5,979 nt of DNA from Chloroflexota bacterium (GTDB taxonomy: Bacteria > Chloroflexota > Limnocylindria > Limnocylindrales > CSP1-4): the NCBI GenBank assembly GCA_013696275.1, contig JACCYW010000144.1:1-5979 (forward strand), written 5' to 3'. The notes under the pieces are model-generated. The model worked only from the letters and a program-made list of their open reading frames with translations, was not told the DNA's origin and ran no database searches. A program made the translations under genes and the position numbers. Shown here piece after piece: positions 1 through 5,617 of the stretch (position 1 is its first letter; every line of letters starts with the position of its first letter).

Positions 1-104
1 CTCGGTGTCACCGCCGCAGTCGTTTCGACCATCGCCCCGATCGTCAGCCGGCGGGCACCTACCGCCGAGTCAGGCAGCCACAAGATGCGGACCGCGACGA
101 GAGC

Positions 105-659
105 ATGAGCCGTCGCTACGCACGCCGCCACAGCGAGCGATCCCGCTCAGCCCGCGTGCCACCACGCGCCGAGGCGCACCAGCCAGAGGTCGTCCAGCCT
201 CCTGCCATTGGGGACACCTCGACCATCACGCCCATCGAAGTGCTCGAGCCGGAGGCATCCAGGCCGTCCGAGACGTCCCGATCGGTCACTGACCTGGCTG
301 CGCCACTACCGTCGATGGATGCCCATCACGCGCCAGGGACCACCGCGGGCGCGGCCGCTCGGGTCGCCGACCCCGTGCACCTGGGCTGCACGGCCGCCCA
401 ACTGCGGCGTTTCATCAAGTCCCGCCCGTACGTCCCGATGCATGAGCTACGCCGCCGCTTCGAGCTGAACGGATCGGCCGACGAGGTGTCGCCCATCGAG
501 ACCCGGGAGGGCCTTGTCTACCTGGGTCTGCCGTACCGCGAGTCGACCCTCGTCGAGGAGCTGGTCCGTATGGGCGACGTGGGCCTGGAACTCTGTCGTG
601 ACCCGCAGGTGCCGATGGTCGTCGGCGTGTTTGCCATGAGGCCCATCACCCGCCCGTAG
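105..659 (+). CDS. Hypothetical protein with disordered N-terminus and compact C-terminal domain
   Basis: I do not recognise this 184-residue protein. Residues 1-90 are rich in Arg, Pro, Ser, Ala and Glu, with no hydrophobic stretch, and look disordered; there is no signal peptide. Residues 95-181 look folded: a probable helix pair (AAQLRRFIKSRPYVPMHELR, about 98-117), then alternating hydrophobic and acidic stretches including GLVYLGLPY (136-144), and a hydrophobic end, MVVGVFAM (171-178). The helix pair could be a winged-helix-like DNA-binding or protein-interaction fold, but that is a guess. Third codon positions are strongly G/C, supporting real coding. The start is uncertain: GAGAG lies only one base before the ATG, which is too close for a good ribosome site, and the same frame stays open leftwards to base 3 with Arg-rich codons. 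The gene may therefore begin outside the window. Two cysteines (95, 164) do not form a recognisable metal motif. Transcription would run towards copA, but 424 bp separate them, so cotranscription is doubtful. Confidence 0.62.
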   Translation: MSRRYARRHSERSRSARVPPRAEAHQPEVVQPPAIGDTSTITPIEVLEPEASRPSETSRSVTDLAAPLPSMDAHHAPGTTAGAAARVADPVHLGCTAAQLRRFIKSRPYVPMHELRRRFELNGSADEVSPIETREGLVYLGLPYRESTLVEELVRMGDVGLELCRDPQVPMVVGVFAMRPITRP

Positions 660-669
660 GATGTGGCGG

Positions 670-721
670 TCGGCGCCTGGAGCTTTGGCGACCCGGCACC
701 AAAGTTGCTGGCCGGCGCCGA
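670..721. other. Nested stem-loop after the hypothetical gene
   Basis: An outer 8-bp arm pair (670-677 TCGGCGCC with 714-721 GGCGCCGA) encloses a second 8-bp pair including one G-U (681-688 with 699-706), closed by a 10-base loop (689-698). It begins 11 bases after the stop codon of the 105-659 gene, where a transcription end would be expected. There is no T-tract after it, so it is not a classical intrinsic terminator. It could be a factor-dependent 3' end structure or a chance fold in GC-rich DNA. Confidence 0.35.
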
Positions 722-823
722 AGCACCAGCACCACTCGCAGGGATGCGCCTGGAGGCCCTGGCCCTACCTTTTCCTTGGACCGCGGACCCCGATCGACCT
801 GGCCGGTTCGTCTTCGCTGCCCC

Positions 824-842
824 GCACCAGCGATATCGGTGC
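824..842. promoter_or_regulatory. Operator-like dyad (CACC-N9-GGTG)
   Basis: This site reads GCACC, nine bases (AGCGATATC), then GGTGC, so its 5-base arms are perfect inverted repeats. The same CACC-N9-GGTR spacing recurs at 907-923 and 1010-1026, inside the two 34-bp direct repeats, and all three copies are followed by or contain GTATGG. Three copies with the same spacing in 200 bp of gene-free DNA suggest binding sites for a dimeric regulator. No known regulator is recognised from the motif. Confidence 0.3.
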
Positions 843-897
843 GTATGGCCCTCGGCCAGTGCCTAGCCCGCTGCGTGGACCGATGCCGTCCGTCCGA

Positions 898-931
898 GTG
901 GCCTCGCACCCGTAGTACTGGTATGGAGTCG
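898..931 (+). repeat. 34-bp imperfect direct repeat, copy 1
   Basis: This copy matches 1001-1034 at 30 of 34 positions. The last 18 bases, AGTACTGGTATGGAGTCG, are identical in both copies, and the four differences fall in the left half. The copies start 103 bp apart in the same orientation. The conserved block contains the AGTACT palindrome and lies next to the CACC-N9-GGTA dyad at 907-923. It could be a duplicated regulatory site or two members of a dispersed repeat family; the window alone cannot separate these. Confidence 0.7.
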
Positions 932-1000
932 GTCGTCGCCGTCGGATCCTGCGATCGGCGAACCCGTTGGCTTGATGCGTGCTGGCCGGGGCTGGTCTTG

Positions 1001-1034
1001 GTGGCCTGACACCAGCAGTACTGGTATGGAGTCG
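1001..1034 (+). repeat. 34-bp imperfect direct repeat, copy 2
   Basis: This is the second copy of the repeat at 898-931 (30/34 identical). It differs by having a perfect dyad ACCAG-CAGTA-CTGGT at 1011-1025, where copy 1 has one mismatched pair. It ends 34 bp before the -10 box proposed for copA, so a protein bound here could touch polymerase at that promoter. This role is inferred from position only. Confidence 0.7.
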
Positions 1035-1067
1035 CGGCGCACGCGCCCGTAGCGCCGAATGGCGATG

Positions 1068-1073
1068 TATACT
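1068..1073 (+). promoter_or_regulatory. Candidate -10 box of the copA promoter
   Basis: TATACT differs from the sigma-70-type TATAAT at one base and is the best -10 hexamer just upstream of copA. No good -35 hexamer lies 16-18 bp upstream, where the sequence is GC-rich, so an activator or a relaxed -35 would be needed. A start of transcription about 7 bases downstream falls near 1080, leaving almost no leader before the ATG at 1084. The hexamer overlaps the left arm of the palindrome, which fits repression by blocking polymerase. Confidence 0.45.
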
Positions 1074-1085
1074 CCCAGGGAGTAT
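1069..1085. promoter_or_regulatory. CsoR-type copper operator (perfect palindrome)
   Basis: ATACTCCC and GGGAGTAT flank a single central A, giving a perfect 8+1+8 palindrome. Outer AT-rich ATAC/GTAT ends around a C-tract/G-tract core are the known pattern of CsoR-family operators, whose repressors leave DNA when they bind Cu(+). It sits directly on the start of a copper-exporting ATPase, the expected target. It overlaps the TATACT -10 box and covers the first two bases of the ATG at 1084. No csoR gene is in the window, so the repressor must be encoded elsewhere. A different CsoR/RcnR-family sensor is possible. Confidence 0.72.
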
Positions 1086-3429
1086 GCAAGATAGAGTGCC
1101 CGCGACCCAGTCCCGACCTGCTCCCATCGAGATGGTGCTGCCTGTGGAGGGCATGACCTGCGCCTCGTGCGTCAACCGGATCGAGCGGTTCCTGCGCCAG
1201 ACCGACGGCGTCGTGGAGGCCAGCGTCAACCTGGCCACGGAGCGCGCGACCGTCCGATTCGACCCGACCACGGCCGGTCGTGCCGAGCTGGTCGGGGCCA
1301 TCGAGGCCGCTGGCTACGATGTCCGGGCTCAGCCTCAGCCAGGCGACTCAGTGGACCGCGCCGACGCTCTGCAGTCGGAGCTCGATGAGGACGAGGCGAG
1401 GAGAGCCGTCGAGCTGCGCGACCTGGGCATCCGAGCGCTGGTCTCGGTGGCGGTCGCCCTGGGCATCATGACGCTGATGTTCTGGCCGGGCCGGCCGTTC
1501 GGCACGGAGGACGTGAACAAGCTGGTCCTCCTTCCGGCGACCTTCATCCAAGCCTGGGCCGGCCAGCGTTTCTACCGCTCGGCCTGGCGTGCCCTTCGAC
1601 ACCGGAGCGCGACGATGGACACATTGGTCGCCATCGGCACCACTGCAGCCTGGGGCTACAGCGCCTTCGCCACGCTCTGGCCGCAGTCGCTCCAGGGCGT
1701 CGACGCACATGCGACCTATTTCGACACATCCACACTCATCATCGGTTTCATCCTCGCCGGACGCTGGCTCGAGCTCCGGGCGCGCACCCAGGCGGCGGGC
1801 GCGGTGCGCAGCCTCCTTGGCCTCCAGGCCCGCACAGCTCGGGTCGTCCGAGGGGCCGCGGAGATCGACCTACCCATCGAACAGGTCCAGGCGGGCGACC
1901 TGCTGCGGGTCCGTCCGGGCGAGCGTGTCCCGGTCGATGGCATCGTCACGGAGGGCCGCTCCAGCATCGACGAGTCGATGCTCACGGGTGAGTCGGTGCC
2001 GGTCGAGAAGGGTGTCGGCGCGGAGGTCATCGGGGCCACCGTCAACATGACCGGCAGCTTCCTGTTCCGTGCCACGCGGGTCGGTCGCGAGACGGTCCTG
2101 GCCAACATCGTCCGGCTGGTCCGCCACGCACAGGGCTCCAAGGCGCCCATCCAGCGCCTGGCCGACGTGGTCTCGGGCTATTTCGTGCAGGTCGTGCTCG
2201 TGGTCGCGGCCATGACCTTTGCCATCTGGCTGGCCTTCGGTCCGGAGCCGCGGCTCACCTTCGGGCTGGTCAGTGCCATCGCCGTCCTGATCATCGCCTG
2301 TCCCTGCGCCATGGGCCTGGCCACCCCGACCGCCATCATGGCCGGCACCGGGCGCGGTGCGCAGGCCGGCATCCTCATCCGCGGTGGAGAGGCGCTGGAG
2401 ATGGCCCACCGGATCAGGACCGTGGTGTTCGACAAGACAGGGACGCTGACCCTTGGCAAGCCGACCGTGGCGACCGTCATGGCCGCCGAAGGCTTCGATG
2501 AAGGGACCGTGCTGGGCGTGGCTGCCTCGCTCGAGCGGGGCTCGGAACATCCGCTGGCAGCGGCAGTGGCTGCCGAAGCTGCAGCACGTGGCGTCGCCAT
2601 CGAGCGTGTGGAAGACTTCCAGGCCATCGCCGGTCAGGGCGTAATGGGCACCATCGATGGAGTGAGCGTGCTGGTCGGCAACGCGCGGCTCATGGAGCGT
2701 CACGGCGTGGCACTGGGCGACTTCGCACACAGGGCTGCCTCGCACGCTGAGCGCGCCGAGACGTCGCTCTTTGTCGCTCGCGACGGCGCCCTGGCTGGCC
2801 TGGTCACCGTCAGCGACCCGGTCCGTGCCGAGGCGGCTGAGGCGATCGCCGCCCTGGAGCTACGTGGCATCGAGACCTGGATGGTGACCGGCGATGCCCG
2901 GCTGGTGGCGCAGGCGGTCGCTGATCAGGTCGGCATCCGGCACGTGATGGCTGAGGTCCTGCCCGACGGCAAGCTCGATCGGATGGTCGAACTGCAGGCC
3001 GGCGGCCGACGAGTGGCGATGGTCGGTGATGGCATCAACGACGCACCAGCGCTGGCCCAGGCGGACCTGGGCATCGCCATCGGGACCGGCACGGACGTGG
3101 CCATCGAAGCGTCTGATGTGATGCTCCTGGGCGGCGACCTGCGCCTGGTCGTAGCGGCCATCGACCTGTCGCGCCGGACGATGAGCATCGTGCGCCAGAA
3201 CCTCTTCTGGGCTTTCGCCTACAACGTCGTCCTCATCCCGGTCGCGATGGGCGTCCTCTTCCCGATCTTCGGCATCCTGCTGGATCCTGTGCTGGCGGCA
3301 GCCGCGATGGCATTGTCGTCGGTCACGGTAGTCGGTAACTCCCTTCGCCTGCGCCGCTTCGACCCGCGCTCGGGCAGCGGCCAGGACCGCGGACGCACCT
3401 CGCTGAGGAGGGTCGGCGCGCCCACTTGA
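1084..3429 (+). CDS. copA: Cu(+)-exporting P1B-type ATPase
   Basis: This 781-residue inner-membrane pump uses ATP to export Cu(+) from the cytoplasm. In order: one heavy-metal-associated domain (about 16-80) with GMTCASC (Cys26, Cys29); TM1 about 117-135, TM2 146-160, TM3 from MDTLV at 178, TM4 about 212-230; actuator-domain TGES at 301-304; TM5 about 366-385; TM6 with the transport motif CPC (406-408); phosphorylation motif DKTGT (Asp450); HP in the ATP-binding domain (489-490); MVTGD (600-604); hinge GDGIND (648-653). The copper-type signatures YN (713-714, TM7) and MALSS (742-746, TM8) are present, so monovalent copper (or silver) is preferred over zinc or cadmium. Length and motifs are complete. 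I chose ATG 1084 because it keeps the whole first strand of the metal-binding domain and follows the -10 box; GTG 1096 and ATG 1132 are in-frame alternatives, and none has a good ribosome site. No CopZ chaperone or CsoR gene adjoins it. Confidence 0.93.
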   Translation: MQDRVPATQSRPAPIEMVLPVEGMTCASCVNRIERFLRQTDGVVEASVNLATERATVRFDPTTAGRAELVGAIEAAGYDVRAQPQPGDSVDRADALQSELDEDEARRAVELRDLGIRALVSVAVALGIMTLMFWPGRPFGTEDVNKLVLLPATFIQAWAGQRFYRSAWRALRHRSATMDTLVAIGTTAAWGYSAFATLWPQSLQGVDAHATYFDTSTLIIGFILAGRWLELRARTQAAGAVRSLLGLQARTARVVRGAAEIDLPIEQVQAGDLLRVRPGERVPVDGIVTEGRSSIDESMLTGESVPVEKGVGAEVIGATVNMTGSFLFRATRVGRETVLANIVRLVRHAQGSKAPIQRLADVVSGYFVQVVLVVAAMTFAIWLAFGPEPRLTFGLVSAIAVLIIACPCAMGLATPTAIMAGTGRGAQAGILIRGGEALEMAHRIRTVVFDKTGTLTLGKPTVATVMAAEGFDEGTVLGVAASLERGSEHPLAAAVAAEAAARGVAIERVEDFQAIAGQGVMGTIDGVSVLVGNARLMERHGVALGDFAHRAASHAERAETSLFVARDGALAGLVTVSDPVRAEAAEAIAALELRGIETWMVTGDARLVAQAVADQVGIRHVMAEVLPDGKLDRMVELQAGGRRVAMVGDGINDAPALAQADLGIAIGTGTDVAIEASDVMLLGGDLRLVVAAIDLSRRTMSIVRQNLFWAFAYNVVLIPVAMGVLFPIFGILLDPVLAAAAMALSSVTVVGNSLRLRRFDPRSGSGQDRGRTSLRRVGAPT

Positions 3430-3462
3430 CCAGCGCTCAGGTCTGGCAGCCGCCTCCTCAGC
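3402..3462. terminator. Inverted repeat between convergent copA and cysS ends
   Basis: GCTGAGGAGG (3402-3411, in the last codons of copA) is the exact reverse complement of CCTCCTCAGC (3453-3462, over the cysS stop codon). The 41-base loop contains the 8-bp palindrome GGCGCGCC (3415-3422). It can fold in both transcripts and is centred on a convergent junction of only 28 bp, so it may act as a bidirectional terminator. The long loop and missing T-tracts argue against a classical intrinsic terminator. Confidence 0.35.
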
Positions 3463-5014
3463 CGGAAGTGGGACGCCATGCCGGCTCGCCGTCGGTCCCG
3501 TCGATGGGTTCTACCTCCATCGCCCGAAGGGCCTCGCGCAGCTCATCGGCACGGGCGTAGTCGGCCCTCTGCCTAGCCAGCGCGCGTTCGTGCAGTAGCG
3601 CCGCTGCACCGTCCGGCAATCTCCGCTGGTCGACTGGAGGTTCCCATACGCGGTGCAGGTCCAGGCCGAGGATCATATCGGCATCGAGCACCAGCCAGCG
3701 GCGTTCATCGTCAGTCAGACCCGCTCGCAACATCGCGCGCACCACTCCCAGTGCTTTCGGCATGTCCAGGTCATCGTCGACGGCGGAGACGAACCGGTCG
3801 TGAAGTGCTTGGCCCGCCGGGCTCAGGGCTGGCTCCCTGGTGTGGGCCCGATCACGCAGGTCGAAGGCGGCCGCGCCCTCGGATCCGTGTCCGCTGGCAT
3901 GATCGACCAGTCCGACCGGCCGGTCGCTGGCAACCGATGCATGCAGCACGGCGGGGGCAGCCCAGGGCCCCTCCGACGGGGGAGGCGCCAGGCCTCGAAG
4001 CGCGGAGCGCAGGGAGGTCAGACCGGCCGCCGCGCTGGCCAGGGATGCATCGGAGTACTCCAGTCTGTGACGGTATCTGGCGGTGAGTGCCAGGTAGCGA
4101 AAAGCGAGCGGGTCGATGCCCCCCTCGACCACATCGGTCACGCGCTGGAGATTGCCGGCCGACTTGGCCATCTTGTGGCCATCCATCAACAGGAACTCGC
4201 CGTGCGCCCAGTGGCGAGCCGGGATGGTCCCCGTCGCGCCGAGCGATTGTGCTATCTCATCCTCGTGGTGTGGGAAGACGTTGTCCACGCCGCCGGTGTG
4301 CAGCTCGAACTCATCACCCAGGTACCGTCGCGACATGGCGGAACACTCGAGGTGCCAGCCGGGGAACCCCTCGCCCCAACGGTCGGTCGACCACTTGACG
4401 ATGCGGCCCGCTTCCGCCCGCTTCCAGAGCGCGAAGTCGGCCGCATCACGCTTGCCAGCCTCGACCGCCGCCCGGTGGCCGGCCCGCAGCTCGAGCAGGG
4501 AGTTCCGCGACAACCGGCCGTACAGTGGGTCGCCCGAGACGTCGAAGTAGAGCGTGCCGTCCGGTGCCATGTAGGCCAGCCCGGCGTCCTGAAGCTGCTC
4601 CGCCAGCTCGACCATCTCGGCGATGTGTTCGGTCGCGCGCGGGAACCGATGGGCGGGCAGGATGGTGAGCAAGGCTTCATCGGCATGGAAAGCGGCTTCG
4701 TAGTAGTCGGCGATCTGGCTCGGCGAACGACCCTCGAGCTCGGCCTGGACGAGCATGCGGTCACCGCCCGTATCGAGTCGCTCGTCGCGCATGTGCCCCA
4801 CGTCGGTGATGTTCTTGACATGGAGCACGGGGACACCGTGATAGAGGATCACCCGCCGGATCAGGTCAGCCAAGAGGAAGGTCCGCAGGTTCCCGACGTG
4901 CGCGTAGCGGTAGACGGTCGGCCCGCAGGTGTAGATGCGCACGGGTCCGCCAGGCTCGATCGGCGCCACCGGCTCGACCTGCCGGCTGAGCGTATTCCTG
5001 AGCTGCAGGGTCAC
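3458..5014 (-). CDS. cysS: Cysteinyl-tRNA synthetase
   Basis: This class I synthetase charges tRNA-Cys with cysteine in the cytoplasm. The 518-residue form has the N-terminal TCGPTVY motif with Cys30, the HIGH-equivalent HVGN (39-42), the 'NITDVGHM' variant, WHLEC (220-224) and HHEDE (249-253). Cys30, Cys224, His249 and Glu253 match the four zinc ligands that select cysteine, with the family spacing of 25 and 4 residues. The KMSKS loop reads KMAKS (281-285), a mild variant. A DALR-type helical domain follows (QALHDRF onwards, from 402) and then a short C-terminal tail ending near a Trp. Residues 343-401 are an extra low-complexity linker rich in Pro, Ala and Gly. I chose GTG at 5012-5014 because it gives the usual 'MTLQLRNTLSR' N-terminus and has GAGG 10 bases upstream (5025-5028). 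An in-frame GTG at 5042-5044 would add 10 atypical residues. MshC, a related mycothiol ligase, is unlikely because the C-terminal tRNA-binding region is present. Confidence 0.95.
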   Translation of the reverse strand: MTLQLRNTLSRQVEPVAPIEPGGPVRIYTCGPTVYRYAHVGNLRTFLLADLIRRVILYHGVPVLHVKNITDVGHMRDERLDTGGDRMLVQAELEGRSPSQIADYYEAAFHADEALLTILPAHRFPRATEHIAEMVELAEQLQDAGLAYMAPDGTLYFDVSGDPLYGRLSRNSLLELRAGHRAAVEAGKRDAADFALWKRAEAGRIVKWSTDRWGEGFPGWHLECSAMSRRYLGDEFELHTGGVDNVFPHHEDEIAQSLGATGTIPARHWAHGEFLLMDGHKMAKSAGNLQRVTDVVEGGIDPLAFRYLALTARYRHRLEYSDASLASAAAGLTSLRSALRGLAPPPSEGPWAAPAVLHASVASDRPVGLVDHASGHGSEGAAAFDLRDRAHTREPALSPAGQALHDRFVSAVDDDLDMPKALGVVRAMLRAGLTDDERRWLVLDADMILGLDLHRVWEPPVDQRRLPDGAAALLHERALARQRADYARADELREALRAMEVEPIDGTDGEPAWRPTSG

Positions 5015-5075
5015 GTCATGGGTGCCTCGACCCGACCGTAACACGGCCGCCGCGAGACCTTGGCATCATCGCTCC
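5015..5075. promoter_or_regulatory. Divergent promoter region of cysS and thioesterase
   Basis: Two genes transcribed away from each other share this 61-bp gap, so both promoters must lie in or near it. I see GAGG (5025-5028, minus strand) as the likely cysS ribosome site, but no convincing -10/-35 pair in either direction and no ribosome site before the ATG at 5076. Low-leader or leaderless transcripts would fit. Confidence 0.4.
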
Positions 5076-5570
5076 ATGAGTCCCCGGAGATCACCGCCAG
5101 AGGGCAAGTTCCGCTATCGCCACCCCATCGAGGTCCGCTTCGCCGACACCGATGCCATGGGCCATGTGAACAACGCCACCTACCTGACCTACTTCGAGGC
5201 TGCCCGGGCGGGCTATTACGCGGCGCTGGCTGGCACGCCGTTCGGGCATGGCGAAACCGGTCGGCGGCACACCTTCCTACTGGCCGAGGCGAGGGTCGTC
5301 TATCGGGCGCCGGCATTCTTCGGCGAGCCGCTCGTCTGCGAGTGCCGAGCCGCATGGCTGTCGCGCTCGTCGTTCGGCCTGGAGTATCGCGTGGTCGCCG
5401 AGGGGTCGGTGGTGGCGCCACGACGGGTCATCGCCGACGGCGATACGGTGCAGGTCATGATCGATCACGCGACGGCACGCGTGGTCCGAATGCCGGCCGA
5501 CCTTGCCCAGCTCATCGAGCGCTTCGAAGGCCGAAGCATCCCCGCGCAGTTGCCATCGCCCCTGGCGTGA
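5076..5570 (+). CDS. Hotdog-fold acyl-CoA thioesterase (FadM/YbgC/4HBT family)
   Basis: The 164-residue protein has the family's N-terminal signature: RFADTDAMGHVNNATYLTYF at 21-40, with FEAAR after it. The Asp in the DTDAMGHVNN segment (Asp26 by alignment from memory) is the expected catalytic acid. A central strand region (AEARVVYRAPAFFGEPL, 70-86) and a C-terminal 'DGDTVQVMID' strand followed by a helix (ADLAQLIERFEG, 141-152) complete the single hotdog domain. The usual family size is 130-165 residues, so it is full length. Members hydrolyse acyl- or aroyl-CoA thioesters in the cytoplasm as small oligomers; the exact substrate cannot be told from sequence. I chose ATG 5076 because the domain starts about 16 residues later and the upstream extension would overlap cysS antisense. 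There is no clear ribosome site. The last codons and the stop lie in a tandem repeat. Confidence 0.88.
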   Translation: MSPRRSPPEGKFRYRHPIEVRFADTDAMGHVNNATYLTYFEAARAGYYAALAGTPFGHGETGRRHTFLLAEARVVYRAPAFFGEPLVCECRAAWLSRSSFGLEYRVVAEGSVVAPRRVIADGDTVQVMIDHATARVVRMPADLAQLIERFEGRSIPAQLPSPLA

Positions 5571-5598
5571 CACCGAGCGCCCCTGGCGTGACGCCGAG
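5557..5598 (+). repeat. 21-bp tandem duplication over the thioesterase stop codon
   Basis: Two adjacent 21-bp units (5557-5577 and 5578-5598), each beginning CGCCCCTGGCGTGAC, differ at one base (A5572 versus G5593). The first unit supplies the last codons and TGA stop of the thioesterase; the second repeats them, stop included, in the same phase because 21 is a multiple of three. This looks like a recent slippage duplication. The protein product is not changed. Confidence 0.8.
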
Positions 5599-5599
5599 G
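5582..5599. terminator. Small GC hairpin after the thioesterase gene
   Basis: CCTGGCG and CGCC-G-AGG pair into a 7-bp stem with one bulged G and a TGA loop. It lies 12 bases after the stop codon in the 47-bp gap between convergent genes. The first repeat unit cannot form it as well because A5572 breaks a pair, so the one base difference creates the stem. There is no T-tract, so terminator function is weakly supported. Confidence 0.25.
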
Positions 5600-5617
5600 T
5601 GAGCTGAGCACCGGCCA

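Larger units (their letters stand above)
660..1083. other. Gene-free spacer upstream of copA
   Basis: No convincing gene lies here. Open frames on both strands are Arg/Pro/Trp-rich, look like no known protein, and overlap each other. No tRNA-like fold was found. What it holds is a nested inverted repeat just after the upstream stop codon, three CACC-N9-GGTR dyads, two 34-bp direct repeats, and the copA operator and promoter at its right end. At 424 bp it is much longer than the other gaps in the window (28, about 61 and 47 bp), which suggests regulatory or repeat content. Confidence 0.6.

Noticed and set aside
800..815. GGTTCG resembling a tRNA T-loop
   Set aside because: No matching acceptor, D or anticodon arms could be fitted around it.
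661..1009. Short plus-strand frames in the spacer
   Set aside because: Codon use and composition (Trp, Arg, Pro-rich) differ from the real genes, there is no ribosome site, and they overlap in several frames.
898..1034. Direct repeats as a CRISPR array or insertion-sequence ends
   Set aside because: Only two imperfect copies with a 69-bp gap, in direct orientation, with no transposase or cas gene in the window.
979..1083. Upstream start of copA at ATG 979
   Set aside because: It would place the second direct repeat, the -10 box and the operator inside the coding sequence and add 35 residues with no resemblance to CopA N-termini.
646..1301. Minus-strand frames across the spacer (646-1089 and 765-1301) sharing a TPYQY peptide
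   Set aside because: The shared peptide is only the translation of the 34-bp direct repeat; the frames overlap each other, the second overlaps copA, and the products look like no known protein.
1870..2745. 291-codon minus-strand frame inside copA
   Set aside because: It is antisense to the invariant P-type ATPase motifs and its product is His/Asp/Gly-rich shadow sequence.
3653..5041. 462-codon open frame on the plus strand opposite cysS
   Set aside because: It lies wholly antisense to a clearly recognised cysS, has no family resemblance, and such long shadow frames are expected opposite high-GC genes.
4935..5075. N-terminal extension of the thioesterase back to 4935
   Set aside because: It would overlap the start of cysS antisense, and the hotdog domain is complete from ATG 5076.
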